The notes under the pieces were generated by a model. That model did no database searches. It saw only the letters and a program-made list of their open reading frames with translations, and was not told the DNA's origin. Of a stretch of DNA of 64,000 nucleotides, positions 51,837 to 59,753 are shown piece after piece. The stretch lies in NCBI RefSeq assembly GCF_018448935.1, contig NZ_RCWC01000022.1:1-64000 (forward strand). The letters are read 5' to 3'. Both the position numbers and the translations under genes were made by a program. Origin of the DNA: Photorhabdus noenieputensis (GTDB lineage: Bacteria; Pseudomonadota; Gammaproteobacteria; Enterobacterales; Enterobacteriaceae). The first letter of the stretch is position 1. Every line of letters begins with the position of its first letter.

Positions 51837-51966
51837 TATACCCGTTATTTTTCAAGTTGCCTCTTTAGTTGGCTGCACTCGCTCACCCCGGTCACATAGT
51901 TCGCTATGTTCTCGGGGATTTGCTCCCTTGCCGTCTTGATGCATCTTGAAATCCATAGGGGGTAGT
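51837..51966 (-). repeat. ERIC element, copy 7
   Basis: Reverse orientation: TATACCCGTTATTTTTCAAG to ATCCATAGGGGGTAGTA; slightly longer than 127 bp because of small changes at the end. Core CCCCGGTCACATAG/CTATGTTCTCGGGG. Confidence 0.85.
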
Positions 51967-52277
51967 ATCAAATGAGTTGAGATGATAAGGCCGTTTTCTT
52001 GGTTTGAATATACCATCACTCTCATTAAGTAAATTAAAGAATAAACTCATTACTAATCCCAATTTTAGTTATTGAATATTTTGGGGCCGTGAAATAGTTT
52101 CCAGTTTTAATCTCAGATGGATTCATATAAATCTATAAATAATAATTATCCCCACCGGAGTTTAGCTATTAAACTAAGATATAATTTTATTTATCTATTT
52201 CACTTTGAACATAATATTACAGTTTATTTTGGGATTAGATTAAGCTGAGTTTTTCAGTTGATTGATTACTATTTAAA

Positions 52278-52404
52278 TATACCCGTCATCTTTCAAGTTG
52301 CTTCTTTGTTGGCTGCACTCACTCACCCCGGTCACATAGTTATCTATGCTCCCGGGGATTCGCTCCTTTGCCGCCGCGATGCATCTTGAAATCCATAGGG
52401 TATA
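52278..52404 (-). repeat. ERIC element, copy 8 (127 bp, complete)
   Basis: Reverse orientation: TATACCCGTCATCTTTCAAG to ATCCATAGGGTATA; core CCCCGGTCACATAG/CTATGCTCCCGGGG. Confidence 0.9.
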
Positions 52405-52764
52405 GATAAAGATTGAACTGAAAGGCTTTGATCTGAGATTAAGGGCCCTTTTTACCTGTGTTTTTGCTTGTTAAAGTACAACGTACTTATGTCATTATGT
52501 TGCTTACTAACATCACCAGCATTTGATCTACGTTTAAAATGTAACAAAAGTGTCATATTTCGTTTGCAATTAACATCTGTTTTGATAATATATTAAAGAT
52601 AAATTATATATCATTGGATTTACTTTATCGTACAGATCATCCTAGTGCTTTCCTCTACATTTTATTTTTGTAGAGATGAGAAGGTCTTATGTGCTTTCAT
52701 AAATATTTCAAATGATTGACTTAAAAGATATCAATATCAATATAAATAATATAAGAACATAGCA

Positions 52765-53997
52765 ATGAAAAATTTTTCTCTTAATAGTTATACATCCATA
52801 CCGGCATGTATATGGGGTCTATTTGTTGGGACTTTTGTAACAAGATCAACATCAATGATGGTATGGCCTTTTATATCTATCATACTATATACAAAGTTTC
52901 ATTTTACTGCATCGATGATTGGATTAGTTCTCTCTTTATCCATTGCGATTTCATCAATATTAAGTTTTTATGCTGGTTACTTCTCTGATAAAGTCGGCCG
53001 AGCTAAGATAATCATCATTGGATGTCTTATATCTTCATTGGCATATTTAATATTATGGTTATCTGAACATCAGTCTGGTTTTATTATTGGTACTTTGTTA
53101 GCGAATATTTCTTGGGCGCTGGTGAATAACCCAATAAAAGCTGTTATCGGTGATGTTATTGAGGAAAAGCAGGTAAGAGAGAATGCCATGTACTTAAGGT
53201 ATTTATTTCTTAATGCGGGTGCGGTAGTCGGGCCTTATTTAGGCGTAAAATTAAGTTTGGATATTAATTCTATCTCTTTTTTGATTGTTTCGGTGTCCTA
53301 TGTAATTTTTATGATCCCTGTTTATCTATTTGGCAAGAAAATAAAAATAAACTTAACAAATAATGATGACTTTAAAGGAACGATAAAGGTTTTATTGAAT
53401 GATCGTGTGTTTTTAATGTTGGTCGTAAACAATATTCTCATGATGTTTATTTTTGGCCATTTTGATTCAACTTTGCCACAGTTAATTACTTCATTAGGGT
53501 TTAATGGGTATGCTGAGTTTATTGCTTCGCTTATTATGTTACATGCGATAACCATTGTTGTTATGCAGTTGCCGTTTTCCATGTTAACGCAAAAAATGGC
53601 GTTAGAAACTAAAATAAATATAGGGTCTGTATTACTCATTTTATCTGAATTAATGTTCTTTATTTCATTCAAGTATTATGATGTTTATTTATTATGGTAT
53701 ATAGCCGCATTTACCATGAGTATCAGTCAAACTATTTTGTTTCCATGTGTGAATGTTTTTATCGATCGTTTGGCACCAAATGATTTACGTGGCGCATATT
53801 TTGGTGCGGCGTCACTTTATAGTATCGGTTTTTCCATATCTCCATTGGTTGGTGGTACTATTATCCAATTATTTGATGGTGGAATGTTATTTCAATTATT
53901 AGCTATATTAAGTGTGTTGATGTTGGTAATTTTCTGTCGGATGTTTAAACTAAGGGATAAACATGAAATTAATATTAGAAGAAGTCTCAAATCTTAG
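52765..53997 (+). CDS. Major facilitator superfamily exporter
   Basis: A 410-residue protein with about twelve hydrophobic segments. The MFS loop-2/3 motif is GYFSDKVGRAKIIIIGCL near residues 71-88; a second half begins after a basic linker near residue 205. It resembles drug/H+ antiporters of the MdtG/SetA-like type. As first gene of the cluster it is a good candidate for export of, and self-protection from, the product. Its end overlaps the next gene by 35 bp, showing close coupling. Substrate inferred only from context. Confidence 0.82.
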   Translation: MKNFSLNSYTSIPACIWGLFVGTFVTRSTSMMVWPFISIILYTKFHFTASMIGLVLSLSIAISSILSFYAGYFSDKVGRAKIIIIGCLISSLAYLILWLSEHQSGFIIGTLLANISWALVNNPIKAVIGDVIEEKQVRENAMYLRYLFLNAGAVVGPYLGVKLSLDINSISFLIVSVSYVIFMIPVYLFGKKIKINLTNNDDFKGTIKVLLNDRVFLMLVVNNILMMFIFGHFDSTLPQLITSLGFNGYAEFIASLIMLHAITIVVMQLPFSMLTQKMALETKINIGSVLLILSELMFFISFKYYDVYLLWYIAAFTMSISQTILFPCVNVFIDRLAPNDLRGAYFGAASLYSIGFSISPLVGGTIIQLFDGGMLFQLLAILSVLMLVIFCRMFKLRDKHEINIRRSLKS

Positions 53998-54358
53998 ACC
54001 AACTGAATTACATTGTTCTATTCGTGTCGAGCAGTTAATAGAGAAAGTTAAACTTGAAGGTTTTTGGACTCAACCAATCTGGATTGATGAAACAACGAAT
54101 GTGGTTATTGATGGTCATCATAGACTTGAATTAGCCAAAATACTAAAATTAAATTGTATTCCTTGTTTGGCATTTGATTATGAGAAGGAACTATTGGTTT
54201 ATTCCCGCAATGAGGGTAAAACAATTAGTCATAGTGATGTTATTAAGGCGGGTTTGGATGGGCAACCTCTTGGTTATAAACAGACTCGTCATGAATTTGC
54301 CGGGAATGTTATTGAAACACAAATTTCGTTAAAAATGTTAGGGTTTGTCAATGAATAA
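53963..54358 (+). CDS. Small ParB/Srx-fold protein, SerK/SbnI-like (possible serine kinase)
   Basis: A 131-residue protein with the ParB/sulfiredoxin-fold signature NVVIDGHHRLELAKILKLN around residues 46-64 (DGHHR motif). The same motif occurs in SbnI and archaeal SerK, which phosphorylate free L-serine to O-phosphoserine. Those are about 240-250 residues, so this is a minimal single-domain version. Ribosome site AGGGAT 6 bp before ATG 53963; overlaps the MFS gene and the next gene. In this cluster a source of O-phosphoserine would make sense (see findings). A DNA-binding ParB-like regulator is the alternative. Confidence 0.6.
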   Translation: MKLILEEVSNLRPTELHCSIRVEQLIEKVKLEGFWTQPIWIDETTNVVIDGHHRLELAKILKLNCIPCLAFDYEKELLVYSRNEGKTISHSDVIKAGLDGQPLGYKQTRHEFAGNVIETQISLKMLGFVNE

Positions 54359-55547
54359 GCAGTTTTATGATGTGGTAATGTGTGGTGCGGGGCCTGCAAA
54401 TATTTCATTAATCCCGGATTTATTAAAAGATGAAGCCATAAAAAATTGTCTGATTTTAGAAAAAACAGAGATGGTTGGTTCTGGTTCATTAAAGAAATAT
54501 AAAATTACCGCGAACTCTTTAGGTAGTGTATTTTTAGAGAAATTTGATGGTTGTGATGATGAACTTAGTCAGTATATAAGATCAACATCGGAATGGGAAT
54601 ATTTTAGTGCCAATAAAGATAAGCCAGTTGAATTGAGGTTTGTCGGTCAATATTTGGAGAGAATTGCACGCTTTATTCAGGAAAATAAATATGGTGATCG
54701 GTTTGATGTTTTTACTGCTGCGGAAGTAAAAAAGATTAAGCGGAATGAAGAGGGTAACTATGATATAACTTACCGTAAAAATAATGAAGATTATATTGTA
54801 TCAGCACGAAAGGTACTGTTTAATATAGGTGGAGATCCAAACCAATCCAGATTATTGCATAATAGTAATAATATTACCTCTGGTGATTTCATTAAAGGTT
54901 TTTATGATGAGGTTATAAATAAAGGTGATGTAAAAAGTATATCAATATTGGGTTCGTCACACAGTTCTGTTTCTTGTTTGATTAGGCTGATAGAGCAATT
55001 AGAATTTACAGGAAAAATAAATGTTTTCGTGAATAAAGATTTCAAATTGTTTTTTGATTCGCCTTCAAGCGCAGAATCTTACGGCTATGATTTCACACAG
55101 GAAGATATTTGCCCTTTAAGTAACCGAGTTAATAGGTATTCAGGATTAAGATATGATTCTTTTGCTTTTGCACAAGAACTTAAAGAAAGAAAATATAAGA
55201 ATATTTCTATCTTAAATATTTCAGAAATTTCTGATGATGAAGTTATTAAACTCATTAACTGCGATGATTTACTTATTCATTGTACTGGCTATCACTCTAA
55301 ACTTGTTGAAATAATTAATGAAAATAATACTGCTATTGAATTTAAAAGTGATAGATACGGTTTGCTAACTAATGAAAAATTAAATCCTATATCAACGTCA
55401 GGTGACGCGCTCAATAATTTTCACACATTCGGTCTGGGATCGGGTGTAAAGACGGGTGGTGAAAATGGTGGAGAGGCAAGCTTTCATGGAAGAATTGACG
55501 GGGTTTGGGTATATCAGCATGTTATATATGACATCGTATTTAATTAA
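54351..55547 (+). CDS. FAD-dependent N-hydroxylating monooxygenase (SidA/IucD/FrbG-like)
   Basis: A 398-residue flavoprotein. The FAD-binding loop is VVMCGAGPANISLIPDLL near residues 8-25. A NADPH-binding region is SISILGSSHSSVSCLIRL near residue 200, and the C-terminal flavin-contact segment is FHTFGLGSGVKTGGENGGEA. This is the class B N-hydroxylating monooxygenase layout that oxidises primary amines of lysine, ornithine or, in FrbG, a CMP-activated aminoalkylphosphonate. ATG 54351 (MNKQFYDVV) is chosen, with AGGG 8 bp upstream, overlapping the previous gene by 8 bp. Amine substrate inferred to be the product of the next gene's enzyme. Confidence 0.72.
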   Translation: MNKQFYDVVMCGAGPANISLIPDLLKDEAIKNCLILEKTEMVGSGSLKKYKITANSLGSVFLEKFDGCDDELSQYIRSTSEWEYFSANKDKPVELRFVGQYLERIARFIQENKYGDRFDVFTAAEVKKIKRNEEGNYDITYRKNNEDYIVSARKVLFNIGGDPNQSRLLHNSNNITSGDFIKGFYDEVINKGDVKSISILGSSHSSVSCLIRLIEQLEFTGKINVFVNKDFKLFFDSPSSAESYGYDFTQEDICPLSNRVNRYSGLRYDSFAFAQELKERKYKNISILNISEISDDEVIKLINCDDLLIHCTGYHSKLVEIINENNTAIEFKSDRYGLLTNEKLNPISTSGDALNNFHTFGLGSGVKTGGENGGEASFHGRIDGVWVYQHVIYDIVFN

Positions 55548-55618
55548 TATTTAATTCAATATCAAATTAAGAATAAAAATAACCTTTTAACATCCATTTA
55601 AAATAATTTATTAAGACT

Positions 55619-57475
55619 ATGAATAAAAAAACAGCAATCCTTCTCTGTGCCGGAAGAGGCAGCAGATTATCAACTAGAACATCAAATAAACCAAAACCTT
55701 TGGTAGAAACAAATCAGATATCATTTATCGATAATGCGCTGAGGAATATCGAGTCTGTCGGTATTAAACAGGTTATTATTGTGGTGGGTTATAAGAGAGA
55801 TGTTTTAATGTCTCATATTAAACAAAGCTCATATAACTTGCATATTGAATTTGTTAATAGCGATAAATGGGAATCGACGAATAATATCTATTCTTTATAT
55901 CTCGCTAGAAATTGGATTAAGAAAGATACTCTGATTCTTGAAGGAGATATCTTCTTTACTAAGAAATGCTTGGAAATTGTCATGTTAAAAGCGGGAGATC
56001 TCAATGTACTTGTTTCTCCTCTGAGCCAAAATATGGAAGGAACTTATGCAAAAGTCGATAATGGTAATATCGTTGTGCTAAATTCCACCAAAGATAACAA
56101 CTATCAGGTTGAAGCAGGTCAATATAAGACGGTAAATATTTATAATATTTGCACCGCTAATTTTGCTGAATATGTTACTAAAGAGCTAGAAAGTTACGTT
56201 GATGGTGGATCGACTGGGTTATATTATGAGGATATATTTAAACACTCTTTACTGAATAATGTGGCTGAATTTAAAGCAAGTATTGTTGATAATTCTCAAT
56301 GGTATGAGGTAGATAATACTTATGATCTGGCTATTTGTGACTTCATTTCAAGCAATAATAAATTAGATCTTGTGCAAAATAGGCATGGTGGTTACTGGCG
56401 TTATCCTATTATTGACTTTGGCTTAATTTACAATTTCAACTTTCCACCTAAGAAATTGAAAGATGAAATAAAGAATAATTTTGATGAAATATTGTTAAAT
56501 TATCCTGGCGGGAATAGTTTAGTCGAGCATGCTTTATCTGAATTTATAGGGGTAGAGAGAACGCAATTATGTATTTCGAATGGCGCTGCTGAGATAATTA
56601 AACGGCTGCCTGATGTTTATAAGGGTAAAGTATTAGTCACGGTACCGTCATTTAATGAATATGCTAATTGCTTTGGTAAAGACAGAGCAATATTTAGCTA
56701 TAGTAAAGAGAGCAGAGATTTTGATATAGATATTGATGAACTATTAACGTTAGCGAAAGAAGAAAGGCCAAATGTGGTGGTACTTGAATCACCTAATAAT
56801 CCGACAGGTAAATTGACGCCTATTGATAGTCTGTTATATTTGGCTGGCGAATTGTTGACATTAAATATCGATTTAATTGTTGATGAATCTTTCTTAGATT
56901 TCTCTAAAATGCGTGATGACACAATGTTAAAGCATTTAGATAACTATAAGAATTTATCTGTTATTCGCAGCATGAGTAAAACTTTTGGCATTGGTGGTAT
57001 TCGTATCGGGTATATTGCCACTGCAAATCAGGAATTACTTGGTAAAATAAGAGCAGTGTTACCCATTTGGAATATGAATGGTTTTGCTGAAGAGTTTTTA
57101 TTGAGATTACCTCAATATAGAGAGAGTTATAAATTAAGTTGTGAAAAAGTGATTAGTGATACGTTAAAATTACAGCAGGAATTAAACTCAATCGAGGGTA
57201 TTACCGCATTTGAGACAGATTCTAATTTTGTTTACTGTAAACTACACATTTCTGATGCAAAGACGATATCACGGTTACTATTAGATATTCATGGGCTGTA
57301 TGTGAAAGAGTGCTCTGGCAAAGGAAATGCAGACTCTGATATGTATTTGCGTATTTCTTGCAGAACACCAAGCGATAATGAAATTTTAATACGTTCATTG
57401 CGTATGGTGATGCAGGGGCTAATTAATATTAGTGATATTAGCGTGGTTAAGGAAGTTAACGAGGCTTGCGAATGA
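55619..57475 (+). CDS. Nucleotidyltransferase fused to a HisC/CobD-like PLP enzyme (FrbH-like)
   Basis: A 618-residue two-domain protein. Residues 1-240: sugar/choline-phosphate-type nucleotidyltransferase with AILLCAGRGSRLSTRTSNKP (GxGxR..KPK), LEGDIFF and WYEVDNTYDL. Residues 255-610: fold-type I PLP domain with ESPNNPTGKL, VDESFLDF and the Schiff-base lysine at K454 in SMSKTFGIGGIRIGY, as in histidinol-phosphate aminotransferases and the threonine-phosphate decarboxylase CobD. The same fusion occurs in FrbH of FR-900098 synthesis, which attaches CMP to an amino acid phosphonate and decarboxylates it. Here the likely substrate is O-phosphoserine, giving CMP-phosphoethanolamine; that is inference. 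The stop overlaps the next start (ATGA). Confidence 0.8.
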   Translation: MNKKTAILLCAGRGSRLSTRTSNKPKPLVETNQISFIDNALRNIESVGIKQVIIVVGYKRDVLMSHIKQSSYNLHIEFVNSDKWESTNNIYSLYLARNWIKKDTLILEGDIFFTKKCLEIVMLKAGDLNVLVSPLSQNMEGTYAKVDNGNIVVLNSTKDNNYQVEAGQYKTVNIYNICTANFAEYVTKELESYVDGGSTGLYYEDIFKHSLLNNVAEFKASIVDNSQWYEVDNTYDLAICDFISSNNKLDLVQNRHGGYWRYPIIDFGLIYNFNFPPKKLKDEIKNNFDEILLNYPGGNSLVEHALSEFIGVERTQLCISNGAAEIIKRLPDVYKGKVLVTVPSFNEYANCFGKDRAIFSYSKESRDFDIDIDELLTLAKEERPNVVVLESPNNPTGKLTPIDSLLYLAGELLTLNIDLIVDESFLDFSKMRDDTMLKHLDNYKNLSVIRSMSKTFGIGGIRIGYIATANQELLGKIRAVLPIWNMNGFAEEFLLRLPQYRESYKLSCEKVISDTLKLQQELNSIEGITAFETDSNFVYCKLHISDAKTISRLLLDIHGLYVKECSGKGNADSDMYLRISCRTPSDNEILIRSLRMVMQGLINISDISVVKEVNEACE

Positions 57476-58146
57476 ATAATCCTAAAACAGTGGTAATTTG
57501 TGGTAAAGGAGAATTGGCAATTTTCATTTGTCAATATTTCTTAAATCATAAAGAGTATAAAATATCGCACGTGGTGGCAGATAAATTCGAACCTGTAAGT
57601 ACTGATCAGACGTTAATCGATTTCTGTTATCAAAATAATATTTCTGTTATTGAAGATAATAAGGTCGAAAATCTACCAGGCTATGAAAGTGGCGATTTCA
57701 CTTGCGATTTATGTTTTGTCGTATTTCATAAGCGGATATTGCCTTTAAAATTCATTAATTCGTGTAAGAAAATATTAAATATCCATCTCTCTTATTTGCC
57801 TAAATATCGAGGTGTAAGACCGGTTAATTGGGCTTTGAAAAATGGAGAACAGTCGCATGGCGTGACGATCCATGAAATCAACGAAGGTATTGATGCCGGG
57901 CCGATTGTGAATCAGATCTCGTTTTCTATTTATCCTGAATTTGAAGAGGTCATTGATACTTATACACGGGCTATTAGCTATGCCAGACAATTATTCCTTG
58001 ACACGATGCTAATATTGGAAAAAATAACACCAAGACCTCAGATTGATTCAGAGGCAACAATTTATTATGAAAAGGATAATCATAGTCTGGAAGAAAGGAT
58101 GACATTTACCAAGCAGGCATCGCGCGAATTGCTTAATAAAGCTTAG
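57472..58146 (+). CDS. Formyltransferase (10-formyl-THF-dependent type)
   Basis: A 224-residue protein with the catalytic Asn-His-Asp set of the GART/Fmt fold: NIHLSYLPKYRGVRPVNWAL (N and the P-rich loop), GVTIHEINEGIDAGPIVNQ (H and D). Only the catalytic domain is present; no tRNA-binding domain. It should move a formyl group to an amine, here most likely a hydroxylamine made by the upstream monooxygenase. ATG 57472 overlaps the previous stop; GAGG 8 bp upstream. The longer open frame from a TTG at 57466 is not needed. Confidence 0.85.
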   Translation: MNNPKTVVICGKGELAIFICQYFLNHKEYKISHVVADKFEPVSTDQTLIDFCYQNNISVIEDNKVENLPGYESGDFTCDLCFVVFHKRILPLKFINSCKKILNIHLSYLPKYRGVRPVNWALKNGEQSHGVTIHEINEGIDAGPIVNQISFSIYPEFEEVIDTYTRAISYARQLFLDTMLILEKITPRPQIDSEATIYYEKDNHSLEERMTFTKQASRELLNKA

Positions 58147-58177
58147 ATGATAATTGCCTTTAACACTGGAACGCCCT

Positions 58178-58990
58178 ATGTACAATCTCATTGCCACAGA
58201 TCTCGATGGAACGCTTCTCCTTCAAGGAGATACAATTGGTAAGTTTACCCGCAAGGTGCTGACTGATTTATCAAGTATGGGAAAGCAGATCGTATTTGCA
58301 ACCGGTAGGCATCATGCTGATGTAAATTCCATTATTGGTGATTTTGATATACCTGTGCATTTGATCACTTCGAATGGCGCTAGATTAACCAGTGCTTGTA
58401 AAAATCTGGATATCAGACAACATTTGCCAAGTCACATCGTAAAAAGAGTGATTGAAGAAACTCAGGCAGATAATGATTTAGTGATCAATATGTATTGTGG
58501 TTCTCAATGGTTAACCAATGTAGAAAATCATAATTTTAGCGATTTTAGTCAGAATGATAATTTTAATCCAACATTCAAGCATGTTGATGAAATGCCTTGT
58601 GATGCGGTTGAAAAAGTTTTTTTCATTCATAAGAGTAGAAATCATGATGCATTGGTTAAATTAGAGCGTCATTTAATTGATCTCTTTTCTGATAATGTCA
58701 GTGTTGCTTTTTCATTCCCTTGGTGTCTGGAGGTAATGGGGAGTGGTGTTTCCAAGGGGCAAGCTTTAATTCAGCTCGCTGGTTTTCTTGGTATCCCAAT
58801 TAATAAAACGATTGCGTTTGGTGACGGTATGAATGATGTAGAAATGCTTTCAACCGTAGCTAAAGGGGTCATAATGGGAACGGCGCATAATAGGGTCAAA
58901 CAAGCTCTTCCTGATGCCGATATTATTGGCTCTTGCTGTGAAGAGTCTGTGGCTTATTATTTATCTGAACATGTGTGTCAGGTGAAATAA
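58178..58990 (+). CDS. Cof/YigL-like HAD-superfamily phosphatase
   Basis: A 270-residue HAD-IIB hydrolase: motif I DLDGTLL near residue 8, motif II TGRHH, motif III lysine in SKGQAL, motif IV FGDGMNDVEML. It follows the E. coli YigL pattern closely (VFATGRHH, LITSNGAR, CLEVMGSGVSKG). YigL removes phosphate from small metabolites including pyridoxal phosphate and sugar phosphates. It is 31 bp downstream of the formyltransferase on the same strand, so it may dephosphorylate a pathway intermediate or be a separate housekeeping gene. ATG 58178 matches the family start. Confidence 0.85.
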   Translation: MYNLIATDLDGTLLLQGDTIGKFTRKVLTDLSSMGKQIVFATGRHHADVNSIIGDFDIPVHLITSNGARLTSACKNLDIRQHLPSHIVKRVIEETQADNDLVINMYCGSQWLTNVENHNFSDFSQNDNFNPTFKHVDEMPCDAVEKVFFIHKSRNHDALVKLERHLIDLFSDNVSVAFSFPWCLEVMGSGVSKGQALIQLAGFLGIPINKTIAFGDGMNDVEMLSTVAKGVIMGTAHNRVKQALPDADIIGSCCEESVAYYLSEHVCQVK

Positions 58991-59023
58991 GCGGATCTCA
59001 GCTTTGCTGAGAGGTGTTAATTG

Positions 59024-59058
59024 CCTGAGACATGAAGTGATTCGATACGTGTCTCAGG
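59024..59058. terminator. Hairpin between the HAD gene and kdpE
   Basis: A perfect 9-bp stem CCTGAGACA / TGTCTCAGG with a 17-nt loop that can partly pair further. A smaller hairpin CTCAGC-TTT-GCTGAG precedes it at 58997. Located between convergent genes. Confidence 0.6.
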
Positions 59059-59060
59059 TA

Positions 59061-59753
59061 TTAAGGCATAAACCGATAACCAATGCCGGTTTCAGTCAAT
59101 AAATGTTTTGGTCTGGTTGGGTCGGTTTCTAATTTTTGTCGTAAATGCCCCATATAAATCCGTAAATAATGGTTATGTTCAACATAATTAGGGCCCCAAA
59201 CTTGGTTGAGTAATTGGCGTTGGGTAAGTACTTTGCCGCTATTCGCTAATAATTCACCGAGTAACCGGAATTCAATCGGGGTGAGATGCAGTTCTTCATC
59301 GTTTTTAGTGATTCGGCGGTTAACCAGATCGACAACCACATCAGAAAAATGAACGATCGATTCTTCTTTATTAGTTCTGGCAAAGCGGCGCAAGGCAACC
59401 CGGACTCTTGCCAATAATTCACTGATGCCAAAGGGTTTACTCAGATAGTCATCAGCGCCGACATCCAAGGCCGCAACTTTATCCGCTTCTTTATCACGGG
59501 CAGAGAGAACAATAACGGGAATTGAGCTCCATTGGCGTAGATCACGGAGCAAGTTAATACCGTCGCCATCCGGCAATCCCAAATCAAGAATAATTAAGTC
59601 AGGCTTACGGGTTCCCGCTTCAATCAAGCCCCATTTCAGCGTATCACTGTCAAATACGCGATAGCCTTCACCTTCCAACGCCAGCCGGACAAAGCGTCGG
59701 ATCTCTTTTTCATCTTCAATAATCAAAATAGTGTTATTGTTGGTAATAATCAC
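59061..59753 (-). CDS. kdpE: Response regulator KdpE
   Basis: A 230-residue OmpR-type regulator: receiver domain with phospho-acceptor D57 (LIILDLGLPDGDG), K near 106 (DYLSKPFG), then a winged-helix DNA-binding domain (LTPIEFRLLGELL, VLTQRQLLNQVWGPN). It activates kdpFABC under potassium limitation. Overlaps kdpD by 4 bp. Confidence 0.97.
   Translation of the reverse strand: MIITNNNTILIIEDEKEIRRFVRLALEGEGYRVFDSDTLKWGLIEAGTRKPDLIILDLGLPDGDGINLLRDLRQWSSIPVIVLSARDKEADKVAALDVGADDYLSKPFGISELLARVRVALRRFARTNKEESIVHFSDVVVDLVNRRITKNDEELHLTPIEFRLLGELLANSGKVLTQRQLLNQVWGPNYVEHNHYLRIYMGHLRQKLETDPTRPKHLLTETGIGYRFMP

Larger units (their letters stand above)
51818..52764. other. Spacer carrying two ERIC elements upstream of the biosynthetic cluster
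   Basis: It contains ERIC copies 7 and 8 in the same (minus) orientation, 311 bp apart, then about 360 bp of A+T-rich DNA that should hold the promoter of the MFS-led operon. No gene seen. Confidence 0.6.
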
